Of a DNA stretch of 64,000 nt, positions 24,601 to 34,709 are shown piece after piece (the stretch's first letter is position 1; each line of letters starts with the position of its first letter). A program made the translations under genes and the position numbers. Under the pieces are notes generated by a model, which was not told where the DNA came from, searched no databases, and saw only the letters and a list, made by a program, of their open reading frames with translations. The stretch is from Atrichornis clamosus (taxonomy: Eukaryota > Chordata > Aves > Passeriformes > Menuridae). The stretch is taken from the NCBI GenBank assembly GCA_013400975.1, contig WBMZ01000197.1, forward strand, positions 62,001 to 126,000, read 5' to 3'.

Positions 24601-27600
24601 CTAAAAACTGGGACCCTCATTTTGGTGGGTTTCTTTAGGACTGTGCAGCCCCCAAACCTGCTGGCCTAGCAGCTGGTCATAGTAAAAGAGGAATTTTGCC
24701 CCAAATAATACACAAAAAATAAAATCAGCCTTAGGGTTGGCTCTACCTGACCCAAGGTGCAATTACGAACTGGTGAGTTATCTGCTGGAAACAATCAGTC
24801 TCTGGTTCACATCCTACTATTGGCATGTGCTAAACACTCCTCTTTTCACCATTTGGACGAGATAAGGGGCTTTAAATACGACTTCTCCAGAGCACATGTA
24901 ATTAGAATGATACCAGAACCCCTGCAAACAAGCCACTCCCTATGCAGCTTAAAACAAAAGATCTTAGAGTCAAGTTTAAGGTGGCACACAGGTGACACAC
25001 AAGGCGAGCTGCCAGGCTAACGCTGTGCTGGTTCATTTGCCACACGCAGGAGACAGGACAACGAGAGCATCAGGATCAGCACGCTCTGCCACAACCCCCA
25101 CCGCCCCATCGAGAACCTCATGGTCCCCAACTACAACACCTCGCGCTGCATCATGAGCCACCAGCCCAGCGAGGACGGCGTCATCTACATCTGTGGCTGC
25201 GTGGACGAGCAGGAGTGCAACGACAAACTCATCTTTGAGAACCACACCAATGGTCAGTGCTTTTGTTAATGTTATTTATGGGGGAGCAAGCCACGGTGCC
25301 AGTGACAACTCCCTTGTATTTCCAGCAGAGTAGGGAAATGGCAGAAGGGGCTCTTTCAGCATCTTGTATGACCTCCCTATATAAAAGCCAGTTTAAAATA
25401 TCTACCCTATTACTGAGCCCAGCATTTTGTCTGCGGCCAAAGCATTCCTCTTAGCAATGCCTCCAGCCTTTGTCTGGAAACATCAGGTGATGGAAAATCC
25501 ACCGTATCTCCCAGTGGGCTGTGCACTTCAGCACAGGGTGAATCAACTGGGGAACCCAGGAGCTGATGTAACCCAGTGTGAGTCAAAAGCTCTGAAAGCT
25601 TTAAATAAATCGCGTTGGAGCAAATCCTGCCCCAGAACACACCCACAGGAACTGCTGGCATCCCCCACAGCTGCAATCCAAAGAGGTGGAGGTGCTGGGC
25701 ATGCTGGAGTGCCTGTCCTGCTGCTCTCCTGGGAACTTGTGTGTTTCTCCCAGGCCGGGCCGGCCGGAGCCACCGGTGCTTTACACACACGTGAGCGTGG
25801 CTTGGCACGCTCCTGCACATGGCTGGAGATCCAACGGGAGCTGTAAATCCACAGGAGGGGAAAACTAAGAGGCAGCTCGTTTCTGTGCCTCAGGAGCGTC
25901 GTATACTTTGGAAACACTTCCAACCAGATCCTGAGCCTTTGGGGGCTTGTCCAAACCTCCCCAACTCCAAGTGGACCAGGTTTATCCGAGTGTCCATCAA
26001 GAATCTGACCTGTAACAAAAGCCTCCAATTTTCCATAATCAGAGAACAAGGAGATGCTGAAAATGAGCCTAAGCAGAACCTGCAAGCCAGCAGCATAGCT
26101 TCTTCTGCAACACAAAGAAAAAAGAAAAATATCTCATAAAATGTAAATTCTCTAAACAAACAAGCCACTTTAATGGAGGAAAATGATGCTAAATCTGGTT
26201 GTTCTTTGCTGCTTCCCAGCCAAACATAACAGGTACACACACTTCTAGGGAGAGATAGTCAAATCCCAGAGCCAGTACTGGGATATGTAATTTCACACGA
26301 AAATGACAACTGGCTCATTGGAAATGCTGCCCCCGCTGAAGGCTCCATAAGCAGCTTCCTCCTGTCAGCCGGAGCAGAAAGAGCTGGAAGTCGGAGTGAG
26401 AGGAGTGCAGGTCTTAAACAGTTCTCTCCTCGTCGATTTGGGTCGTGGGGCCAGCTTAGGCAAACCCCAGGCTCACAGCCCCCGTTCTTTACATCCTTCT
26501 CTTCTGCTTTAAGGGATCATTTGCATTCTAAGTATTAACTTATGGTCATATTTAGTGGTATAGACAACTCGTGAGCAGAGCAGCATCCAATAGAGACAAG
26601 CACTTCTCCGGCAGCTGAAGCAGGCAGATTTTTTCCTGTTTCTTGATTCCTTAAGCTCTGCTTTCAGGCCGGGCTGCTGCGTGGCATTGCACTCAGACTG
26701 GGCCTGCAGGGGACTCCATCAGAGCTCAGAGATCACCCCAATGAACACTCAGAGGCAGCATTTCCTAAAGCTGTGCACACAGGAGCCCTTGGGAAGATGC
26801 TGGGTAGAGTGGAGCATTCCAGGTCCTTTCTACCTCTGCTCCAGCTGTGCACAGCCCTGGAGATCCATCTCCCCTCAGCAGGAATGGAAAGACCCACACA
26901 GAAATGCTCAGCAAGGTGTGGGTTTACAGACCTGTGGTTATTGCCAGAGCAGCTACATTTGCTTCCGTAGAAGGGGTCTAAGCCCTGCTGCAGCCCCTGT
27001 GTATCCAAAGACTTCCATCAGGAAGGGGCATCCTCATGAAGGAATTTCCTGAAGCTGTGTTAACTTCCCCTTTTCAGGACTTGCACACACAACTCCCTTA
27101 AAAATATCTTTTCTTTCTTCAGAGTTTCAAAGATGGGATCCAAAGCATCGGGTAAATCCATTAAAGCAGTAGGTGATATCCAGGCCTAACACTTTCCAAA
27201 ATAAACATATTCCTGAGTTAGTTATTGATTTATATCAGTTTAGGTTGGTCTTGTGGTTTAAACCTGATGCCTATTTTAGAAACACTTTCACAGCCTTGCA
27301 GAAATTAGCTGCAGTACATTTTTTTGAAATTTGCCAAGGAAAATAGCTAAATGCTCTGTTTTTCTAGAACCTGAATTATGATCTGCACACACTGAGGTCA
27401 AGCAGCGAGAGTTTTGCTTATGGAATGATTCTTATCCCTCTTCCCCTGGGTTATTATACTTGGCAGAAAAACCTCTGAGTAAGATTTTACTTGAATATCT
27501 CTACTGAAGTCAGCATGTTTATTCCAGGAATCGCGAACATCAAAGGATCAGACAATTACATGTTGTGTGAGGGTTATGGCTTTGTGTGCGTGTCCTCCCC

Positions 27601-30600
27601 CTGACAATCTGAAGGCCAACAGGGGGTTTAAAAGAAATAAAGCAAATGCAGCCATGCCCTGTGGATTGATGGGGTTGGTGTTGTAACGCGGGGAGGAAGG
27701 AGATGCCAACACTGGCCGACAAGCACTGAAATGATGCTCCTTTGTGCTAATTATCCTGAAAAGCATCCTGGTACCCTGCTGGGCTGCCCACCCCCCAGCA
27801 TCCCTCCTGGCTCTCCGTGTGCTACAGGGGTCCAGCAAAGCCCCAGCCCCAAACCCCCTCAGAGATTTGCTATGTTCAAGCCTTGCCTCAGATTTACCAC
27901 TGTTATTGCCACCCCAGCTCCCCTTACCACGAGTGCAGGTAGTGTCTGGGACCCCCAACAGGCCCTTTGGGTGGCAGCAGGAGGGTTTCATGTGCTGCAC
28001 TGCCCAATCCAAGCGATGCAGGCCTGCATCCTGGACCCCCCATTGATAAATGGAGCTGAATTTGAGACCAAAACGATCAGCCCCCTTACAAAGTGCCTCC
28101 ATCTGGGTTCTGTGCTGGGATGGGTTTGTGCAGCCCTGCAAAGGGCTGCGCTCCGTTAACAGCTTTGCATATTTTCCTCCTCCGCGTGATGAAAACGAGC
28201 TGTCACAGAGCTGCAGCAGCAGCACCTCACTTTGTTTTCCTCCCCTCAGGCTACTCCATGCTGCAGAGCAAAGAGGTGATCCCAGTGGCTGCCATCAGCC
28301 TCCTGCCCCCGCTGCTGGTGGCGGTGATGATCACGGTGATATTTTACCTCTGCCGCACGCAGAAGCGGCGCAAGAGAGCCAAGGCTTGGGGTGGGAAACA
28401 GGGACAGCCCCCAGCGCTGCCGGAGCCAGGGAAGGCAACCGAGCGGGAGGAGAAGTTGTCCGTGCTGATGGATGAGAGCCCACCTGGCACCAGCCCTGGC
28501 TGCACCAGCAGCCGCCCCACTGAGCTGCTCCCCATCGAGCTGGACGAGATGGTGGGCAAAGGGCAGTTCGCGGAGGTGTGGAGGGCCAAGCTGAGCCACA
28601 GCCGCTCGGGGCAGTACGAGACGGTGGCCGTGAAGATCTTTCCCTGTGAGGAATACTCCTCCTGGAAGAATGAGAGCCAGATCTTCACCGACACCAGCCT
28701 CAGGCACGACAGCGTCCTGCAGTTCCTCACTGCTGAGGACCGGGGCACGGGGCCCCGCCGGGAGTACTGGCTCATCACCGCCTACCACAGCCGGGGCAAC
28801 CTCAAGGACTACCTCTCCCACCACATCCTGAGCTGGATGGACCTGCAGAAGATGGCAGGGTCCCTGGTGAGCGGGGTGGCCCATCTTCACAGCGACTACA
28901 CCGCCTGCGGCCGCCCCAAAATCCCCATCGCCCACCGGGACATCAAAAGCACAAACGTCCTGGTGAAGAACGAGCAGGAGTGCGTGCTCTGCGACTTCGG
29001 CATCGCCATTCGCCTCGACCCCTCCCTGACAGTGGATGACTTTGCCAACAGCGGGCAGGTAAGTATGACCCACCAACCCTCTCCGAAAGTCCCTTTGCCA
29101 GCCACCCCAGTTGTCCTTTGGCCAAAGTCCTCACCCACACCTGCTAATGCCTCTCTCCTCTTTGCGGGCAGGTGGGCACTGCCAGGTACATGGCCCCAGA
29201 AGTCCTGGAGTCCAGAGTGAACCTGGAAGACCTGGAGTCTTTTAAGCAGATGGATGTGTACTCCATGGCCCTTGTTTTGTGGGAAATGGCCTCCAGATGT
29301 GAAGTGGTAGGAGGTAGGAGCACTGCACTGGGGTTGCTGTGTGCCTTTTTGCTCCCTTACTCCCACATCCCCACTGATGGCCCAAGACCTAATTCAGTGG
29401 CCCGGGTCTCTGCAGAGCTGCCAAGAGTTGGTGGCAGGTCCCCCCCACAGCTCAAGGAGGGGTGGCTCAGTGGTCAAGGAGCAGGATGGGACCCCACAGG
29501 ATCACCTGATCCAGACCCCGTTCAAAGCCAATGAGCTGCCAAGTCACAGGAGCCTGTGCTGGTGATACAGAGCAAACCAAGCAGGAAGAACCAAAGGTGC
29601 CTCCCCCTCCTCAAGCATTTCCTTCTTCAGACAACACCAGAGAGCTTATGTTGCAATGGGGACTCACAAACCCCAGTGTCTGACAGTGTGACATCCCCCC
29701 TCACTTCCCAGAGCCACATCCTGGCATTTGAAACTGCATGTAGCAAAACATTACTGCCTGGTGTTAGCCCCTACCTGCCTTCTGCCTGCTCCCCTTTCCC
29801 TTCCTTCCCTATCCCACCTACTCACATTACAAGCCCATGGAGCTGCAAGAACCTCCAACCCTTGGCCAGAAAGCTGCTCCAGCTGCCTTGCAAGCCCCAT
29901 GGTCAGCAGTGGGAGGCCCTTGCCTGATTCAGGTGTCCTGTGCATCCTTTGTGCCCAAGCCAGCATGCCAGGCCATCCCTCCCCAGTCATATCTCAGCTG
30001 CATTCACATCCAGGCAGGAGCTGCAGAAACCAGGGTGGCCTCTCACCTCTGCCAACAAGCAGTTCCTCCTTGGCCTCCCACGACGTGGGCTTGCTCTTCT
30101 GGAAGGGCCATTTCTCCTCTAATTCGATCCATGCCTGCAGCAGAAATCTGGAAAATCTGGTATCATAGTCACCCCTCCCATCTTTCACCAGCACAACACT
30201 TTTTGCCTGCTCAAAATACGTCTCAGTCAAAGACAAATCAGGTTCCTTGTACTGCATCTCTTGGGTTCAGGGAGGTGGTCAGATGGTTCCTCGGTGCTGT
30301 CTCTAAAAAGAAACTTTATGTGAAAACCCAGCACTATGTTTCTGTGTTCAAATTCTCACTTGTTTCCAGATCTGTTTATTTTTTTGCAGTTTGGTTAAAA
30401 ACCAATCCATTCTCATCTGGTGGACCATACCAAAACAAAGCAGGGAATGCACTAGAAAAATCCAGTGATGCTGCTGTTGCTTCCTTGCAGAGGTAAAGAA
30501 TTATGAGCTGCCTTTCGGGTCGAAAGTCCAGGAGCAGCCTTGTGTGGACACCATGAGGGACATCGTGCTGCACGGCAGAGGCCGGCCTGAGATCCCAAGC

Positions 30601-33600
30601 AGCTGGCTGGTGCACCAGGTAAGCTGGGAGCAACTGGTTCAGAAAAGAGCAACCCACATTGTCCCATGTCACTAAACCAGCCTGAAAAATTAAAGTTATA
30701 GCCAAAGGAAAAGCGGGCAGAACTCCTGGGCTCTGCTTCCAGCTCCGTTGTGGCTGGCTGGGCCCACATAAGTCCCACCAGACCCATTTCCCTGTTGCAT
30801 AAAAAGCACCAGCCATGGGTGCAGCAGAATTTGTTATCAATAGCCATGATCAAGAAGCATGATGAAGTGAGGTGATGGGTTTCAGTTACCCTGAGGATAA
30901 CAGCAAAATGGAGCACTTCAGTGCAGCTCTTCTCATGAAACAGTAAATCACTGGAGCTCACAAAACTCCCCCGAGCACCTTATCTGGAAGGCTCAAGAAA
31001 CACACAGTCCCTCACACACAGACACTCACAGCAAGCACACAGGAGAGGGAGGTGCATCCAGCCTTCTGCCTGCTTGGTTTTGGAGGTTTCAAGCTCAAAA
31101 TTACCTCTAACATGAGAGAAAGATTTCCATTTCTGCAAGGAAGGGCAAACCAGGAAGCATCTCCTAGTGAAACACCCAGGAAAGGTGAGTGAAGCTGAGA
31201 ACAGGGACTCTGCAAAGCTCAGGTTTTGCCAAGGGAAGTCTTTCACCAGCCTTGAAAGGGTCTGAGAGCGAAGTGTGTCAGCACAGCAAGCACAACCCAG
31301 TGTTCTAGAGCAGGACCATTTCAGCAGTGATGAAATGAGCTCTGTTAAAACCACCCACAAGCACACCAAGAGCAACCAGCTACAGAAACACAGCCCCCTC
31401 CTGGCCCTGACAGGGTCCTCTGCCCCAGGCCAGAGCTTTCTTCCACACACTAAGGACACAAGGGATAACAGGCGTGCTGATCGTGACTTCCACATCTTGC
31501 CTGACTTTGCTACTTGAATTTCACATGTCTTGTGGAAAAACACCATCTGCTGATGAGCACTCCCATTCTCCTGAAAACCAAGCTGAAACATCTAGCCTGC
31601 TGGCTTTCAGAGCCTTGCAGAGTTCAGTGCCTCATTGTGCAATATCCACCCATAAAACCCACTGCCAGTGCTCCCACTCTGCCCAGATAGCACACAGAAG
31701 CAGGCTTTGGAAGAGGAAAGATATAATTTCTTGACCCTAGGAGGCCACATGTTCCCTACAATGTCTCCTCTCAAAGCCCTGTTTGTCCAAAAACTCCCAG
31801 CTGACCTGGCTGACCAAAACTGCAAACAGCATCAAAGGAATCCGTGGTTTCTGCGGGACCACCAGGGAGTTTATCAGTCAGAGAGTCCATTTCTGAAGCT
31901 CACCCAGACTTTTTCACTGACGAAGGCAAATACAGGAACTTCAAATCAGCACTGCCACATATTTGAAGCCTTTGAGTATTCACCTCAGACATTCACCTCC
32001 CAGGGTCTCCGAGAAACTTTGAAACCACAGCAAAAATATACAGAGGCTAGGGCCGTCAAAAACTGCACCTTGATAGAGCATGAGCAGAACTGTGCTGTTC
32101 CCAGGGCTGAAGGAACGCTGACTGCAGCCACCTCCCAGAAATAACGTTGCTGGAGTTGGGTTGGTCTAGCAGGCAAACAGAGCAAGGCTTATAAGGTGGG
32201 AACTTTTATTAGACCACCTGATGGTCACTGGAAGAGAGGAACAGAAAAGCCACGTTGTGTTCTTGCAAGTTTGCCTCTGACTAATCTTGGCTGATCTAAT
32301 AAACATCTCCTTACAAACCTGGCTTTACAGCATTTTCCGGGCATTTTGCAACTGTTCTCCCCAGGATGAGGAATTGGGCAGCACCATCTGCTGGGAAGCA
32401 GCAGAAAGCCAGCAGCTTGTGCCACTCCAGGGGTCGACGCTGGCTTCCTGTGGGAGGAAGCCTTGGGTGACACGAAGAAGGGGTGACAGAGAAAGGGTGA
32501 CAAATCACACACCTGAATGGGAAGCACCTGTAGATGCTGCTACCAATGAAAATAAGTCTGCTGCAGAGCTCCAAATGCTACTTCCATGTTTCAACCACCA
32601 GGACTGGTGAGGACCAGTGAGGACCATGGTTTGATTTTCAGCAAGTGTTAGCACTTATTTCCCTGACAGGGCTAACTCACCCAACAGCAGGATCAGGGCA
32701 ACTGTTTGCAAGGCCCCACCACAAAGCCAGCTGAAGAAATTTATCCCCAGTTTCCCAGTTAATTTACAAACCCCTTAGGCCTGTGCTTCTACGTTGCTTC
32801 ACATTCCACCATATTAAAAAAAAAAAAAAAAAAGTTTTTTAGGCCAGGTACATCCCTGGATTTGGGTCATGGAGCAGCTGAACAGACGGATGTACTGGCA
32901 CAACCAGAGGATGGGGCAGGACAGGAGGGAGCAGTGGAAGCTTAATTCAATATTGCCACTAAAAATACACTTGTATAACTCAGCATCCTTTGGAACCTTG
33001 GAAAAACAGATATCAAATAGAAAAGCCAAACTAAGTCCATTTTGTAAGTGAAACAAGATGTTCCAGTTATACCGTTCAAAAGAGTATCATCACTACTCAC
33101 CAGGAAAACTGCAACTAAATTTCATGATTTCAGGGAAAAATAAGTACAGGAAATCTAATGACTAAACCATTCAATGTCCTGTTTGAGAACATGCTTACTT
33201 TAAAAGCTTCACCTAAGCCAGCTCATTTTTGCATGTAATCAATTATCCTCAAATCCTTTCAACTAAGCTAATAAATGAGTGACGTCAGAGGTACTGAAAC
33301 ACACCATCTGTCAGTTTTACTGTACAATGCTGTTCTCTCCAGTCTGTGTCCATTATGGAAGATTTAGTACCATGAACCTTAGCAGAGAGCAGTGAGTTCC
33401 AAGTGAGGTGCAGAAGGACAGATGACACTGACCCTACATCTCTGTAGGACTTGCATTTTCCTCCTGTGTGGGTTCATATGAGACTTTAGTGTTCTCCTAA
33501 TTGCAAATTAAGAAATACACAAAACCCACTGAAAACCACGAAGCTTTATTTAGAATAATGATTTTTCCACTGTGTTCCAGCTTTAGTTGACAATGATGCC

Positions 33601-34709
33601 AAAAGCAATAGCACATGATGGAATTACACGGGCAAAGGAAGGTTCAACAAAGCTTCTGGTGCTAGCTGTCTTACTAGCTAGAGTGGGGGAAAATACCAGC
33701 TGCATAATATCATTTATTTTGTTTCTAAGCCCAAAATATTGTGACTCTTTTTAGAGCCCTACACAACTGGACCAAAGAAAAATCTTTTTCTGGGACACAT
33801 AAGCAGTGTAGCTGAGAGGAACTCCATGTGCTCCAGAGTAAACTGGGATGGGAAGCACCCCATTCCTCTTCAACCAAAACACTGTTTAGTGATGAGACAA
33901 CAAGGTTCAGCTGCACACTGCAATGAGTGCTTGGCACGGTGCATCCTTTCAGAATGCCACTAAAACACAAAGTTCAATTTAAGAAATTAATTCCAAACCT
34001 CCCTTTGAACTCACTCACCTCACCCATCCCCTCCCTCCAGGTGTAACAGCCAGGGCACAGCTCACACCCAGAGGCCTGGGCTCAGCCAGCTGCCTGCAGG
34101 TCACCGTCTGCACCTCACCTGTCCCTCCCGATTTTAGGATGCTCTGATCCGAACAGGCAAGGCTATATCAGGAGATAGAGGGCCTGTTTCCTTCCAGCCT
34201 CTATTTTAAAGTCCCACAGCCAACACAAGCCAACTTCCAGGGAGGATTTCCAGGAAGCATGGGGCATGCTCAGGAGCAGATGCCAGGCGAGCCGAGGCTG
34301 CTGCACTAACACAAGCAGTGACAGTGAGAGCATCAGCACCTGCCACAACTTAGTGAGGCTGTTTCCTCTTGTGCTTACGCTTGGCCAAAAAAAGCCTTTA
34401 TGCAGAAGACTGTCAGAAGTGTGGTAAAACACCGAGACTGTGTTAGATCCTCTTCCTGCCGCCTTCAGATGCTAATTTCAGCCCTTCTGACTGCAGGGAA
34501 TGCGCTTCCTGTGCGACACCATCACCGAGTGCTGGGACCACGACCCCGAGGCTCGACTCACCGCCCACTGCGTGGCCGAGCGCTTCAACCTGATGGCACA
34601 GATGGATTGTGATGACATCCTCAACAACAACATGGACAACGAGGCCAGCAAAACAGCTTCTCCGGGTGGGGAGCACCAGGACAGCGACGGGAGCAGAAAC
34701 ATTCAGTGA
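3568..34709 (+). CDS. TGFBR2L: TGF-beta receptor type-2-like serine/threonine kinase (TGFBR2 paralogue), seven exons, complete
   Basis: Joined exons are 3568-3619, 22271-22421, 25050-25252, 28250-29058, 29172-29313, 30491-30618 and 34497-34709, giving 565 residues plus TGA. Human TGFBR2 is 567 residues and the intron phases (1, 2, 1, 0, 1, 0) match it as I recall. Residues 1 to about 23 form a signal peptide. Residues 32-124 carry twelve cysteines of the activin-receptor ectodomain fold, with N-glycosylation sites at N72, N97 and N132. The membrane segment is about 148-170. The kinase spans about 231-530, with a glycine loop (GKGQFAEV) at 238, ATP lysine K264, HRDIKSTN at 364, DFG at 384 and MAPE at 412. 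A type II receptor binds ligand at the cell surface and phosphorylates a type I receptor, which then activates SMADs. The start has G at -3 and +4 and an in-frame stop upstream at 3532. The ectodomain, linker and tail differ clearly from TGFBR2, so I call it a paralogue. The symbol is descriptive. Confidence 0.93.
4340..4435. repeat. Degenerate TG/TA-rich simple repeat
   Basis: The stretch alternates T/G and T/A steps (tgtgtgtgt, then tatgtgtatacatgcatat and similar), as expected of a decayed dinucleotide microsatellite. It lies in intron 1 of the receptor gene. Confidence 0.5.
9163..9220. repeat. Two-copy tandem duplication, 28-30 bp unit
   Basis: Copy 1 (9163-9190) and copy 2 (9191-9220) both start ctgtagtggg and end gttccag. 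They differ by two extra G in copy 2 and a change in the middle (gtgcag versus gtgtgg). They abut directly, so this is a recent local duplication. It lies in intron 1. Confidence 0.8.
15912..15935. repeat. (TG)12 microsatellite
   Basis: Twelve uninterrupted TG units, followed by CGCATG. It lies in receptor intron 1 about 57 bases before a pair of AP-1-like motifs, and is likely to vary in length between individuals. Confidence 0.95.
15992..16021. promoter_or_regulatory. Paired AP-1-like sites, candidate intronic enhancer
   Basis: TGACTCA (15992-15998) and TGAGTCA (16015-16021) are both perfect AP-1 heptamers, 23 bases apart, and sit at the edge of a GC-rich patch at 16080-16600. Two perfect sites this close are uncommon by chance. 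AP-1 cooperates with SMADs at many TGF-beta-responsive enhancers, which makes the location suggestive, but no function is shown by sequence alone. Confidence 0.3.
19320..19366. repeat. Interrupted poly-T tracts
   Basis: T runs of 11, 6, 8 and 14 are separated by agc, c and agcc. It is low-complexity DNA in receptor intron 1, possibly the remnant of an A-tailed element in reverse orientation, though no element body is recognisable beside it. Confidence 0.85.
20820..20846 (+). other. G-quadruplex-forming motif
   Basis: Four G runs (3, 6, 3 and 4) are separated by loops of 1, 3 and 7 bases, which meets the usual G3+N1-7 rule. The G-rich strand is the coding strand of the receptor gene, within intron 1 about 1.4 kb before exon 2. 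Confidence 0.5.
22271..22421 (+). CDS. TGFBR2L: Receptor exon 2: first half of ligand-binding ectodomain
   Basis: This exon encodes residues 18 to 68. It opens with the signal cleavage region and then LCKWCD at 31-36 and the [10 protein letters not shown] segment at 49-58, the finger expected to contact ligand. Seven of the twelve conserved ectodomain cysteines (32, 35, 42, 47, 51, 57, 64) are here. The acceptor is ccacag and the donor gtgagg, leaving phase 2. The exon is GC- and CpG-rich compared with its flanking introns. Confidence 0.93.
22422..25049 (+). other. TGFBR2L: Receptor intron 2
   Basis: A 2.6 kb intron with no recognisable gene. It contains an A-rich stretch with AAAC units near 23220-23265 and a G-rich patch at about 24444-24464. 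Open frames on either strand do not match any family. Confidence 0.7.
25050..25252 (+). CDS. TGFBR2L: Receptor exon 3: second half of ectodomain
   Basis: This exon completes W68 and runs to the first base of codon 136. It carries cysteines 81, 101, 116, 118 and 124, ending in the CND hallmark of activin/TGF-beta type II ectodomains. The N-glycosylation sequons NES (72), NTS (97) and NHT (132) lie here. Between C118 and C124 there are five residues (VDEQE) where human TGFBR2 has four. The acceptor is cgcag and the donor gtcagt. Confidence 0.93.
25253..28249 (+). other. TGFBR2L: Receptor intron 3
   Basis: A 3.0 kb intron with no recognisable gene or repeat family. Frames of up to 225 codons exist on the minus strand (27548-28225) but lack any known domain and fall in GC-rich DNA where stops are rare. 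Confidence 0.65.
28250..29058 (+). CDS. TGFBR2L: Receptor exon 4: membrane segment, linker and most of the kinase domain
   Basis: The 809-base exon encodes residues 136 to 405: the membrane span (about 148-170, sharing ISLLPP with TGFBR2), a basic stop-transfer stretch (KRRKR at 174-178), a Pro/Glu-rich linker, and the kinase from the glycine loop (G238-V245) through K264, the catalytic loop HRDIKSTN (364-371) and DFG (384-386) to ANSGQ. S403 corresponds to the Ser416 phosphorylation site of human TGFBR2. Third codon positions are overwhelmingly G or C. It ends in phase 0 at gtaagt, as the equivalent TGFBR2 exon does. Confidence 0.96.
29059..29171 (+). other. TGFBR2L: Receptor intron 4 (113 bp)
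   Basis: A very short intron, gtaagt to gcag, between the DFG-side and APE-side kinase exons. If it were retained, the frame would shift and terminate at the TGA at 29218-29220, removing the APE segment and the C-lobe. Confidence 0.9.
29172..29313 (+). CDS. TGFBR2L: Receptor exon 5: activation segment and start of C-lobe
   Basis: This exon encodes residues 406 onward, [14 protein letters not shown] through [12 protein letters not shown], the activation segment and helix F. At 142 bases it is the same length as the equivalent TGFBR2 exon as I recall it, ending in phase 1 at gtagga. The sequence is almost unchanged from TGFBR2, which argues for purifying selection on kinase activity. Confidence 0.96.
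29314..30490 (+). other. TGFBR2L: Receptor intron 5
   Basis: A 1.2 kb intron. Open frames read across much of it because the DNA is C-rich and poor in stops, but none resembles a known protein. No repeat or regulatory motif stands out. Confidence 0.7.
30491..30618 (+). CDS. TGFBR2L: Receptor exon 6: kinase C-lobe
   Basis: The 128-base exon, the same size as in TGFBR2, encodes [20 protein letters not shown] through [14 protein letters not shown]. The acceptor is ttgcag and the donor gtaagc, in phase 0. Confidence 0.95.
30619..34496 (+). other. TGFBR2L: Receptor intron 6
   Basis: A 3.9 kb intron. It contains an A18 run at 32816-32833. A 203-codon minus-strand frame (30980-31591) has no recognisable domain. 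No RNA gene or transposon coding sequence is visible. Confidence 0.7.
32816..32833. repeat. A18 homopolymer
   Basis: Eighteen consecutive A in receptor intron 6, followed by g and T6. No element body is recognisable upstream. Confidence 0.95.
34497..34709 (+). CDS. TGFBR2L: Receptor exon 7: end of kinase and C-terminal tail
   Basis: This exon encodes [20 protein letters not shown] and then [10 protein letters not shown], which keeps the LTAxxVAxxR sequence reported as a basolateral sorting signal in TGFBR2. The last 37 or so residues form an Asp/Asn/Ser-rich tail unlike TGFBR2. The acceptor is ctgcag and the stop is TGA at 34707-34709. Confidence 0.95.
   Translation, partial: GMRFLCDTITECWDHDPEARLTAHCVAERFNLMAQMDCDDILNNNMDNEASKTASPGGEHQDSDGSRNIQ

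Noticed and set aside
27548..28225. A 225-codon minus-strand frame in receptor intron 3
   Set aside because: Unrecognisable product, no supporting splice sites and several other open frames on the plus strand at the same place.
28246..29076. A 276-codon open frame on the minus strand across the receptor kinase exon
   Set aside because: It is the antisense shadow of the GC-rich exon 4; it has no domain of its own and the plus-strand frame is a clear kinase.
30980..31591. A 203-codon minus-strand frame in receptor intron 6
   Set aside because: No domain; Cys/Leu/Ser-rich composition typical of chance frames.
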